In this document: in pieces, positions 20,536-30,695 of the stretch
Position numbering within the stretch: position 1 is the stretch's first letter
Layout: the number at the start of each line of letters is the position of its first letter
From: Paraescarpia echinospica
Taxonomy: Eukaryota; Annelida; Polychaeta; Sabellida; Siboglinidae
Assembly: GCA_020002185.1 (NCBI GenBank)
Contig: CM034531.1
Location: 45,398,574-45,462,573, forward strand
Length of the DNA: 64,000 nt
Direction of reading: 5' to 3'
The notes under the pieces: model-generated
Told to the model about the DNA's origin: nothing
What the model saw: only the letters and a program-made list of their open reading frames with translations
Databases searched by the model: none
Position numbers and translations under genes: made by a program

Positions 20536-22150
20536 CATTTAAAAAATGTACGAGGAATTATTGGCGTTGTGGCGTCAACATACATGCACGCTTGTCTCCC
20601 CTGCCCCCCATCATGCACACGCAAAATATACACTGGGAAACATTATGAAACTATGCTAAAACTAGTATAAATTTAAACCAAGGCCAACTGCCAACATATT
20701 TTAAGACAGTCGTACATCTATTGACATAAAGTGAACTTGGTAACATAATATTAATACCGTCTGAACATTACCTAAAAAGTTAAAAAGTATACATGTAGTT
20801 AAATATATAATAAATAAATGTATAAATAAATTATCTGACGATTTAAAAACTAAGCTGACAGTTAAAAAGTATGTACATACATGTAGTCAAATTAATAAAT
20901 AATAAAAAAATAATAAAAAAATAATAATAATAATAACTAAATAATTTTGCATGGCGACATAAAATCTAAACCGACTGAAAACAGTATCATGGCATCTCGC
21001 GGTTCAAGTGACTCACAGCCTGCGGATAAAAACTATTTTTAAGTCTAGTTGTCCTTGTCTTAATACTTCTATAGCGCTTGCCAGAGGGAAGAAGTTCAAA
21101 GAGATGGTTGGCTGGGTGGGTAGTGTCCCGTACAATGCTCTTGGATTTTCGCGCACAGGGAGCATGGTAAATAGATTCATTGGATGGCAACTCGCGCCCA
21201 ATGATTCTAGATGCGCCCTTCACGATAACTTCTAGCCGTTGTTTCCCCTCCTGACTGGTGCGGCCAAACCACACTACAATCGAGAAAGTGAGGATACTTT
21301 CAATGATTGCGCGGTAGAATCGTATCATAATCTCCTGAGCAATGCCGAATCTCCCGAGCTGCCTCAGGAAGAACAGGCGTTGTTGTACCTTTTTTTGTAA
21401 TGCACAGTGTGTTTGTGCCCCAGCTGAGATCGCTTGAAATTGTTGTTCCAAGGAATCTAAAAGATTCAACCTGCTCGACCTCCACGCCATTTATCGAAAG
21501 AGGGTGGTTGGGAGTCTTCTTTTTACGAAAATCAACAATAATTTCTTTAGTCTTTGAAACGTTCAATTCGAGATTGTTATCCGCACACCAGCCAACCATT
21601 CTCTGAACTTCCTCCCTGTATGGCGTCTCATCCGCATTCTCAATGCAGCCCTCCACAGTAGTGTCGTTGGAAAACTTGATCACAAGGACCGATCGGTCCA
21701 CGGAGACACAGTCAATTGTGAAGATAGTAAACAGGAAGGGGAATAGCACACAACCTTGTGGGGCACCTGTATTTAGGATAAGAGGTCTGGAGATAGAGTT
21801 GTTGACTCTGACAGATTGAGGCCTGTGAAGAAGAAAGTTAAGGACCCAGTGACACATGGCAGGATGTACATTCAACAATGAAAGTTTATCGAACAGCTTG
21901 AATGGGATGATAGTGTTAAATGCTAAGCTGAAGTCAATGTACAGGATCCTGGCATAGGTTCCTGGCCTCTCTGGGTGCATCAGAATGTGATGCAGACCTA
22001 AAGCTACCGCATCGTCTACTGATCTGTTTGCTTGATATGCAAACTGGTGCGAGTCCAGGAGGCCTGATGTCTCTTCGCCGCCAGTTTCTGCTTGATGTCC
22101 CTGGTGAACCAAGGTTTAATAATAACCGCACAGCCGCAGCCGTGATGACG
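20501..22150 (-). mobile_element. L2/jockey-like LINE, inactive, 5'-truncated
   Basis: 21300-22112 (minus) encodes reverse transcriptase (LDSHQFAYQANRSVDDAVAL, YIDFSLAFNTI, GAPQGCVLFP). The catalytic FADD box reads FSNDTT, so the first aspartate is lost. A frameshift near 21400 moves the C-terminal region into 20987-21490 (FRFLGTTISSDLSW precedes it; QQRLFFLRQLGRFGIAQE and ELLPSGKRYRS follow). The endonuclease is missing. KPWFTRDIKQKL near 22100 suggests an internal deletion between linker and RT. The 3' UTR is AT-rich, and the tail is a TGAATC direct repeat next to AATAAA at 20503-20530. Confidence 0.85.
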
Positions 22151-25100
22151 CAATACGAGGTCACGTGACACAATCACGTGATGTGTCATGTGATCCATCA
22201 GAAAGGCTGCGCGGGATAATGGTGGAATTTATTAGCCGATCCTTCCGCCCCTGCGATCAAGATGAAAACGCACGCGCTTAGATTAAGTTTGGTGACAAAG
22301 ACATCTGTATAGGAAATTATGATATTGAGTTCTCGGCAAGGGTATGTGCGCACCTAGACGTATGTATCGTGCATACTTGTGAAGTGTATTAAAGCCATAT
22401 GATGTATTGATGACAGACCCCTATATGTGTACAAAGCATATTTGACGTCCTGTCAGCTGCTGAGGTAACACGCGGTGTTCTTGGGATACAGACGATTCGT
22501 GGTAAAGACATCATTTAAATGGATACTATCAAAATGCCAGGTAATTACACATTCGTTGCGTAGAACCGACGATTTCAATACTCATTGCGTTGCAAATTCA
22601 TAACTTGCGTTGTGACATGCATGGGTCTAGTTAATTATTAACTGTATTTTAATTATCGTATAAAAGGATGTGTTTTTGTTGCACAAGATCATAACACATT
22701 CTAGCATTAAATGCTTGTCGATGTGTCTGAGATTAGTCCTTTATTGTTATGCATGACAGCAGTGGTATTTGTTGTTACATCTGCTTTTTAAAGAAAAAAA
22801 GCTTTTACGTAGACTGTTCCAATAAATGTACACTATTTTATCAATAGGACATTGACTTTATAGTTATGTTTTACTCATCTATATGTTTGCCATTAAAAGA
22901 CAGTTTCATAAGTTCTGAGCTCCGAACGTATCGCAACATTTAATTTATATAGCGCATACGTTTAACGTATCTCATAGGTGGTTGCAATGCAATTGGCAAA
23001 TGTACGTTTGAAGACGTGCGAGTGTCCCCGTTACGTTGCCCCCTAGACATTCTGAAATAATGAAAGTCAGTTACTGTAAAACATTACTAGTGTTTCCCTG
23101 TCCTGCTAAGTTATATATAATCTTAGATATATGCATTACATGATCTATAAAACATTAGCACGTCCGTTATGAAATCGAAAATAAAAAACCAATAGGTTAT
23201 GTCACATGGGCGTAGGAACCGCTACACCCGTACTGCCATGGCCGGACTACTTTTCCCAAAAACATTGATCTTGGCCTATCTGTCGGGATCTGTACCCCGG
23301 TTTGACCAACACGTGTAAGGAACTTGCAGCGTCGCAAACTACAATGTAGATAAACATTCAAACAGCGACTCCAGGACGTGTTTTAACAAACAAAATAGGG
23401 GCAATACTCCCCGCCCTTTCATACGCCACCCAGTCAGTCCACTTGCTGCCTTAAATCCCGCCTCCGTCCTGCTTTATCACAAGTTATCAGCCCATTGTAC
23501 TATTCATATAGATGTGGAATTTCTGTGAGAGTATAGTTTTAAATCTTACAATGGGCAGCAGTGTCCACCAAGAGCAGAATCCCGAAAAGGAACGTTCAGT
23601 GGTAAAAGGCAAACGTTCTTTAAAATGGCAATTTATTGAGAGGAATGTTTTGATTCTGTTCGCATTACTGAGAGCAATTCGGGATATAGCACTATTTGTA
23701 GCTATTGGTATTTAAAGGCAATGTATCATATTAGTGTGATTTAATAAATGAAGTTGAAAAGATCATCGTTTTAAGGGCGGAAACAGTGCTATCACGTGTA
23801 CCAATAATTATATGTACCATTTTGTTTCCCTTTTTTCAAATTTCCCCATGCCACGGAGGGGATATCCCTCCTCAAACTAATCCCAATGTACTCGTTCGTT
23901 GGGCCGGACCACTTTGGGTAGCACTGCTTCGGTTCTGATTCACCAATATATGCCATTCTATCTGTATTTACGTACACGTATCTCGGCGTGACACTTGTGG
24001 AGACCACGTGACCGGCAGTTACGATACGGAACTAACGTACACAGAGCGAAAAATGTATAGCTGAAACTTACATCTTAAACTCTTTATTATGCATACATCT
24101 ACCATTGTCCACGAAGTGTGAATAAATATATTATTAGTGAGGCATGTGGATCAATGCGTATCTTTGTTGAAATAAATCGACACACATGATGCTAATCTCG
24201 CTGGCGTGCTGCTATGATGTACGGCTACAGCGTTTGGGATAAACCATTGCGCACTAATCCGGTTTTTACACAACAGACTAAGTTAGTTGTCGCTTATATC
24301 AATGGTCAGTTGGTTGATTAATATTATTTATTGTTATTAATACAGAATATACATATTATGTTACCAATTGCTGTGGGTTTTAAAAATAAAGTTATACAAA
24401 TAAATATAGGTTGTACGCGTTGTCTGTACCGCTAGTCTTGCTAATCAGACACTTGCGATCTTCGTGAACTCGCCGAGAAGTGTCTGACCGAAAACCCCCT
24501 TTTTAAAAGGCGGCAGTCTGTTCCTGGTTTTTCATTTATTAATTAATGTAACATTCCTAAGACAATACTTACTATGTTGAAGGTATGCTGTCCGCCAAAT
24601 TATGTTTTTAAACCCGTAACAACAGTCGCAATTTGAAGGTAAGACCACGGGTGCATGCTCAAATAGTAAACAAAACACAACATTTTAAAACAAGCTTTAT
24701 TGGCAATACGGCCGAATCGGGCAAAGTTAATTGATATTCCCTTTGATGTTCAACTTTCCACGTTCAACACAGCAGACTTCCTGTTACAAATTACTACGCC
24801 CGTCAATTCCAGACAGACTACGTCCCATTAAATGTTATTCTCTGGCAACTCTAATATTACACACCAGTTGCCTTTAGATGGCAACACTGTTTTGGATTAA
24901 TTTATACCTAAATATTGAATGTAAGTACCGCCACCTCACGGCGCCTAGGTAACCCAATCTACCGCATACAGTTAAATACTTACATTAGTATCTCCAACTT
25001 GGAGGCTATATTTGGCGGAGATAGATCGTAGAAATTGGTGGTGCAGAAAAGTTGATAAACAAGTGGAATTACTGATTGATAAGTATTATTCTTGCCTTAA

Positions 25101-25426
25101 TATAATTCATAAAGTTGCAATAAACATATATTGAGTAGCAGTTGTGCTTAAAGTTAGTTAGTTATAGTATTTTAGAATACCTTAGTATAGTGAGTGATAA
25201 TAGGGTAACTCACTTAGGCTTCGATAATTTGTAAACAAGATTTAACAAACCTGATTATGTGGTAGAATATATAGGATATAAAGTAACAACCATCAAACTA
25301 CTTACATAAGATAATATCTGTGTAAGCCAGTACTTGCTAGATATTTTGATTAGGTAGCATTGTTGTTAAAATTAAGCAAGGGCGATAGTCGGGCGGCGAA
25401 ACCTAAATAAATAAAGCAGCCTAACG
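22151..25426. other. long stretch without a recognised gene
   Basis: I find no supportable coding exon, RNA gene or tandem repeat. Small open frames (for example 23512-23715) lack motifs and splice context. Confidence 0.5.
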
Positions 25427-27122
25427 TAACGTAATTGATTGTATTTAAATTAGGTCACTACCGGTAATGTTATAGCGTTCGTGTCAGGATAAATAGTTGG
25501 CTGTGTAATTGAAATTTGTAACCTAAAGTGTGCTGTAGTACACAGGAAACAGTCTTTATAAAGACTAAGTTAGTTAAGTTATTAAATAAATTCTGATCGG
25601 GATATGGCGCCTTGCAAGCGGCAAGTCCAGGCAAAGCGACACTTGGTGTGCGATCACTGCCACAGCTGGGTAGATTTTGCATTGTCCGGCTGTGGGAAGT
25701 CATGGGCAGAAACCATGGAGGAAGGATTCACCTTTCAGTGCATTGGATGTTGGAAGGTGGAGTGTCTGCAGAAGGAGATAGTTAGGTTGACAGATATTGT
25801 GAAGGGAATGGAGATGGGAATTAGCAAGGAGGCAGGTCGAATGGAGAGAGACGACAGGGAGAGAGGTGAGAATACTGCAAGACTGGAGGAGAATAGCAGT
25901 GGCAAGAAAACTGAGTAAAGGAGATTGAGAGGAGGGAAGGTGATTGGAGGGGCAGAAATTGGAAAATCGACAACAGAAAACGTGACAAGCGTGAAGGTGA
26001 CAGGGAAGAAAGTGACCGTAGAGAAGGAGGGAGGGAAGATGGGAAGGGAGAGGAGAGAGGAAAACGAGATGGGACGAACGAAGAAGGGACGAAAGGAAGT
26101 GAGAGAAAATGTGATAGAAGAGAAGTCGATAAAAGGGAAGGTGACAAGAGAAAAAGCGACAGGGAAGAATGGATCGGAAGAGAATGTGACAGGAGAGAAG
26201 ACGACAGGGGGGAAAGACAACAAGCAGACAGATGCAAACCGAAGAAGGAGCTATTCTAAGGCAGTGATAGAGGGGGCAATGAGGAAAGAGAGGGTGTTTA
26301 TGGGCGACTCCATTATGAGAAAGACGGACAAGGCACTGAGCGAGGGGAAGGACATCGTTGTTTGTTTACCGGGGGCTAGGATTGAACATGTAACTGACAG
26401 GGTAGAGAAGGTATTGGGACATGGCAAGGGGGGTCTATACTGGTACATGTAGGAACAAATAATGCAGACAGGGAGGGAACAACTGCGATAGTACAGAAGT
26501 ATAGACAGTTAGTGAGGAAGCTACAGAAGACGAGAGTTGAACAGGTTATTCTGTCAGGAATTTTGCCAGTAATGGGAGGAAGGGGGGCAACGTATAGAAA
26601 CTGTAAAAGGATGGCGATCAACGCACTAGTTGAGCAGATGTGTGACGAAGAGGGGGTGGGATTCACAGATTTATGGGGATACTTTGTTGGGAGGGAAGAT
26701 ATGTACATGAGAGATGGCCTCCATCTTAGTGGAAAGGGGCAGCAGTTTTCTCAGAGAACCTGCTGCGATCTGTTGACAGTGGGACAGGTTATCTAGTTAA
26801 ACAAGATTCGCAGGGGGACTCACAGAAAAGCCTGAAAATGGAGGCATAGATAAAGACAGCACAAATAAATCAGCAAATAACAGTGTGGAAAACTCTTCTG
26901 AAGCTGAATATAAATGTGATTGTTTAAACGCAAGGAGTATAATAAACAAAAGAAATGAACTAAACATTATGGTAGAAGATATTGACCCTCATATAATACG
27001 TATAACCGAATCCTGGACCACCACCGATATATCAGATGCTGAATTGGGACTGACAGGATATGTAATGTTTAGAAAAGATAGAATAGGAAGAAAGGGAGGT
27101 GGAGTTATTTTATATATTAAAG
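25427..27122 (+). mobile_element. CR1-like LINE copy C, left half (5' UTR, ORF1, start of ORF2)
   Basis: The 5' end matches copy B at 10797. 5' UTR is 25427-25603, ORF1 25604-26796, ORF2 start about 26885. The element is interrupted at 27122 within the endonuclease (after GGGVILYIK) by the minus-strand copy D and resumes at about 30696. Joining left C to the matching part of D gives a family length of about 4.4 kb. Confidence 0.92.
25604..26796 (+). pseudogene. CR1 ORF1: PHD-like zinc finger, coiled/linker region, SGNH esterase
   Basis: The N terminus (residues 15-60) has CDHC, HSWVDF, GCGKSW and CIGCWKVEC spacing, a PHD-like zinc finger. A possible coiled coil (QKEIVRLTDIVKGMEMGI) and a long Lys/Glu/Gly-rich linker from a purine-rich strand follow. 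The rest is an SGNH-type esterase: GDSIMRKTD holds the expected nucleophilic Ser, and DGLHLSGKG the expected Asp/His. PHD and esterase domains are known from CR1-like ORF1 proteins. Damage: TAA at 25916-25918 (GAA in copy B), loss of one G in the run near 26430, and another frame change near 26738. Confidence 0.85.
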
Positions 27123-27221
27123 ATTTAACAAGATTTAACAAGATTGCCATCCAGAAAATTACTCTGGATGGCAGGTGGACAAGGAAGCCTTTTGGCTTAT
27201 CGAGAGTCCAATACTTTTTAT

Positions 27222-29063
27222 CTACATGTATCCCGCCTTTTTAAGGTGTGTGTCGATTTTATTTTTAAACATATTCACGCTACTAGCACCAACACAATCA
27301 GGAGATAATCTGTTCCATTCATTTACAGTCCTTTGTGAGAATGAGAACTTTCTTATATCTAATCTACACTGCTCCTTTACTAATGTAGCTTCATGTCCTC
27401 TGGTCCTTCTATTTTTCTTAACTGAGAAAAAAATGTTTCTATCAATATTTTCATAACCATTCAATATTTTAAACACTTCTATGTGATCTCCTCTCAATCT
27501 CCTGGTCTCTAGTGTTGTTAAACCACATTCTTTTAGGCGTATTTCATAACTAAGATCCCTCAGATTTGGTATCATTTTAGTCGCTCTCCTCTGTACTCTT
27601 TCTAGCATATCTATGTCCTTCTTGCGATATGGCCTCCATGCTTGTATACAATATTCTAAATGAGGCCTCACTATTGTTTTGTACAGCGGTACTATTAATT
27701 CTTTTTTCTTATACGCTATATTTCGCCTAATTAATCCAAGGATTTGATTTCCCTTTGACGCTGCAATTCCGCACTGCTCTGAAACCTTCATATCAGCACT
27801 AATGGTTAACCCCAAGTCCTTTTCTTTTACAGTAGTACTTAGAACAGTACCCCCCATTTTATATTTTACCTCTTCATTCCCATGACCTGTGTGGAGGCAT
27901 TTACATTTCCCAAAATTGAACAGCATTTGCCACTTTTCAGACCATTTGATCAACCTATCAAGATCATCTTGTAAATGCTGTCTGTCTCCATCACTTTTAA
28001 TCCTTCTAAACACTTTTGTATCATCCGCAAATTTTAACACCTTGCTTGTTATATCATCGTCCAAATCGTTGATATATATTAAGAATAATATAGGTCCTAG
28101 TACTGATCCCTGTGGTACCCCACTCAATACCGATTTCCAGTTTGAAGCCTCCCCATCAACTACTACACGTTGTCTTCTGTCATTCAGCCATTTTTCTATC
28201 CAGTTTATTATACCATTTCCTATGCCATGGGCCTTTAGCTTAAGGAGTAATCTTTGATGTGGTACTTTGTCGAAAGCTTTTTGAAAATCTAAATAGATGA
28301 TATCTACTGGTGATCCCTCATCTACCCACCTAGTGATGTCTTCCAAAAAACATAACATATTTGTTAAGCATGACCTCGCTTTTAAAAACCCATGTTGAGA
28401 TGGGTTTATCAAGTTATGTTTAACAAGAAAATCCACCATGTGATCTTTAATTAGTCTTTCTAATAATTTGCAAATCACTGATGTTAAACTCACTGGTCTA
28501 TAGTTCTCTGACTTGTTTCTCGAACCTTTTTTAAATAACGGTATAATGTTTGCCTCTTTCCATTCTAAAGGAACCACTCCCTCTTCTAATGACAAATTGA
28601 AAACTGTTGCAAGCGGTACGCTAATTTGTTCTACAATTTCCAATAGTAGTTTGGGCGGAATCCCGTCCACTCCAGGTGATTTATTATCCTTCATAGCCCT
28701 TATTTTCTTAGCTACCATTTCCGAGGTTACAACTAACTGTCCTAAATAGTCTGAATCTGCCCCCTTGAACTTAGCCTCTGGTACTGGCAGTGAACTAATA
28801 TCTTCCCTGGTAAACACTGAACTAAAATACTCATTCAGGTCTTCTGCCATTAAGAATCCCTCTGATATTGTATTTCCAGCACTATCTTCTAGAGGACCGA
28901 CCTTATCCTGAACTTTCTGTTTGCTTCGAATATACGCATAAAAACTCTTACTGTCATGTTTTATATTACTAGCTAATTTTTTGTTCATAGCTTCTCTTTG
29001 AATTTCTAATTTCAGCTGTAGCTTGGTTAAGTGCTTCTTTATAAATGTTGTAGTCTTCGTCAT
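27222..29063 (-). CDS. CR1 copy D ORF2, reverse transcriptase part (613 codons)
   Basis: Intact RT reading frame. In order: linker, NKSPGVDGIPPKLL (about residue 128), YRPVSLTSVICKLLERL, YLDFQKAFDKVPHQRL, SGVPQGSVLGPILF, and the catalytic FADDTKVF near residue 345 with both aspartates, then NFGKCKCLHTG, a C-terminal domain and a stop at 27222. All core RT blocks are present. It is separated from the endonuclease by a single frame change near 28980, where an A-run differs from the second copy at about 35890. This is the best-preserved RT in the window. Confidence 0.92.
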   Translation of the reverse strand: MTKTTTFIKKHLTKLQLKLEIQREAMNKKLASNIKHDSKSFYAYIRSKQKVQDKVGPLEDSAGNTISEGFLMAEDLNEYFSSVFTREDISSLPVPEAKFKGADSDYLGQLVVTSEMVAKKIRAMKDNKSPGVDGIPPKLLLEIVEQISVPLATVFNLSLEEGVVPLEWKEANIIPLFKKGSRNKSENYRPVSLTSVICKLLERLIKDHMVDFLVKHNLINPSQHGFLKARSCLTNMLCFLEDITRWVDEGSPVDIIYLDFQKAFDKVPHQRLLLKLKAHGIGNGIINWIEKWLNDRRQRVVVDGEASNWKSVLSGVPQGSVLGPILFLIYINDLDDDITSKVLKFADDTKVFRRIKSDGDRQHLQDDLDRLIKWSEKWQMLFNFGKCKCLHTGHGNEEVKYKMGGTVLSTTVKEKDLGLTISADMKVSEQCGIAASKGNQILGLIRRNIAYKKKELIVPLYKTIVRPHLEYCIQAWRPYRKKDIDMLERVQRRATKMIPNLRDLSYEIRLKECGLTTLETRRLRGDHIEVFKILNGYENIDRNIFFSVKKNRRTRGHEATLVKEQCRLDIRKFSFSQRTVNEWNRLSPDCVGASSVNMFKNKIDTHLKKAGYM

Positions 29064-30063
29064 TTCCAGTACGTCTATATGACTTCCACATCATTTGTTT
29101 ATACTTAATTTTTCTAATGGCTTCTTTCGATAAGTGTTTCTTTTTAGACCGTTTCCCTTGTTTTTTGAAAGGTACAAATTTATCGACTATGCACTTAATT
29201 TCACTATTTAAGATATTCCAGCATTCGGTTGCTGTCTTATTCTTCAGTGTGTTATTCCAGTCTATCTTTGCTAAATATTTCCTCATGTCCTTATACCTTC
29301 CTTTGTGGAAATTTCTCCTATACTGCTTTTTACTATTCCTTTCTGATTTTACTTTGATGGTAAAATGTATCTGGTTGTGATCACTACTCCCCAGTGGCTC
29401 ACATATCTTGACATTGTCAACTAATTCTTTCTGTGAGGACAAAACTAAGTCTAACACATTCTCTCCCCTGGTTGGTTCTAGCACATGTTGAGAAAGGAAA
29501 CTATCTTGTACTAAAACTAAAAACTTGTGGTCCTCACTCCCCATACTCTGTAGAGATTTCCATTGTATATGCCCATGGTTAAAGTCCCCCATAATAATAC
29601 AGTTCCGTTTGCTTACTTCCCTTATAGCGTTTTGTATTTTTTCATTCTCTTCTATGCTTATGTTTGGACTTCGATAAACTAACCCAACTGTTAACGTTGA
29701 GTTTCCTGTAACTATGTTACACCAAACAGCTTCTTCGCAATCTGCTTCTCTTTCTAATTTTATTTCATAAGCCTGGATAGATTCTTTAATATATAAAATA
29801 ACTCCACCTCCCTTTCTTCCTATTCTATCTTTCCTAAACATTACATATCCTGTTAGTCCCAATTCGGCATCTGATATATCAGTGGTGGCCCACGATTCGG
29901 TTATACCTATTATGTGAGGGTCAATATCTTCTACCATAATGTTTAGTTCACTTCTTTTGTTTACTATGCTCCTTGCATTTAAACAAATGCATTTATATCC
30001 TGATTCAGAACAGTTTTCCAGGCTGTTCTTTGCCGATTTATTTCTGCTGTCTTTATTTATGCC
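28969..30063 (-). CDS. CR1 copy D ORF2, APE-type endonuclease part
   Basis: The open frame reaches upstream of the first ATG at 29935-29937 to about 30063 and includes CLNARSIVNKRSEL. It has the apurinic endonuclease signatures in order: N in CLNARS, E in GITESW, GGGVILYIK, VYRSPN, GDFNHGHIQW, LDLVLSS and GSSDHNQ. The enzyme nicks target DNA for target-primed reverse transcription. The frame ends at 28969 (EQKIS then stop), while the true continuation KLASNIKHDS lies in the frame of the RT part. Confidence 0.88.
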   Translation of the reverse strand, partial: GINKDSRNKSAKNSLENCSESGYKCICLNARSIVNKRSELNIMVEDIDPHIIGITESWATTDISDAELGLTGYVMFRKDRIGRKGGGVILYIKESIQAYEIKLEREADCEEAVWCNIVTGNSTLTVGLVYRSPNISIEENEKIQNAIREVSKRNCIIMGDFNHGHIQWKSLQSMGSEDHKFLVLVQDSFLSQHVLEPTRGENVLDLVLSSQKELVDNVKICEPLGSSDHNQIHFTIKVKSERNSKKQYRRNFHKGRYKDMRKYLAKIDWNNTLKNKTATECWNILNSEIKCIVDKFVPFKKQGKRSKKKHLSKEAIRKIKYKQMMWKSYRRTGNDEDYNIYKEALNQATAEIRNSKRSYEQKIS

Positions 30064-30101
30064 TCCAGTTTCAGGCTTCTCTGTGAATCCCCCCTGCGAA
30101 T

Positions 30102-30647
30102 CTAGTTTAAATAGATGCAGCCTGTCCCACTGTCAACAGATTGCAGCAAGTTCTCTGAGAAAACTGCTGCCCCCTTTCCACTTAGATGTAGGCCATCTCT
30201 CATGTACATATCTTCCCTCCCAACAAAGTATCCCCATAAATCTACGAATCCCACCCCCTCTTCTTTACACATCTGCTCAACTAGTGCGTTGATCGCCATC
30301 CTCTTGCAGTTTCTATATGTCGGCCCCCTTCCTCCCATTACTGGCAAAATTCCTGAGAGGATAATCTGTTCTACTCTTGTCTTCTTTAACTTCTTCACTA
30401 ACTGTCTGTACTTCTGAACTATCCCAGTTGTTCCCTCCCTCTCTGCGTTATTTGTCCCTACATGTACTAGTATAGACCCTCCCTTGCCATGCCCCAGTAC
30501 CTTCTCTACCCTTTCAGTTACATGTTCTATCCTAGCCCCCGGTAGACAAACAACGACGTCCTCCCCCTCGCTTAGAGTCTTATCTGTCTTTCTCATAATC
30601 GAATCGCCCATAAACACCCTCTCTTTCCTCATTGCCTCCTCAATCAC
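30102..30647 (-). CDS. CR1 copy D ORF1, esterase domain only
   Basis: 181 codons. VFMGDSIMRKTD (nucleophile Ser in GDS), ILVHVGTNNAE (Asn block), IILSGILPVMGGRG, LWGYFVGREDMYMRDGLHLS (Asp-x-x-His) and a stop after CIYLN. These are the SGNH hydrolase blocks found in CR1-like ORF1. The N-terminal zinc finger and linker are missing because the element is 5'-truncated at about 30690. The domain itself is uninterrupted and all expected catalytic residues are present. Confidence 0.88.
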   Translation of the reverse strand: MIEEAMRKERVFMGDSIMRKTDKTLSEGEDVVVCLPGARIEHVTERVEKVLGHGKGGSILVHVGTNNAEREGTTGIVQKYRQLVKKLKKTRVEQIILSGILPVMGGRGPTYRNCKRMAINALVEQMCKEEGVGFVDLWGYFVGREDMYMRDGLHLSGKGAAVFSENLLQSVDSGTGCIYLN

Positions 30648-30695
30648 TGCCTCAGTGTAGCTCTTTCTACGGTTTGCATCTGTCTGGCTGTAATA

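Larger units (their letters stand above)
27123..30690 (-). mobile_element. CR1-like LINE copy D, nested in copy C in antisense
   Basis: Minus-strand element. Its 3' tail (two ATTTAACAAG units in plus sense) lies at 27123-27142 and its hairpin at 27145-27173. ORF2 and the esterase part of ORF1 follow, and it is 5'-truncated inside ORF1 at about 30690, before the zinc finger. On both sides copy C sequence continues (TATATTAAAG left, AAAAGAATCTATTC right), which defines the insertion. The flanks share at most four or five A-rich bases, consistent with the short or absent target duplications known for CR1. Confidence 0.93.
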
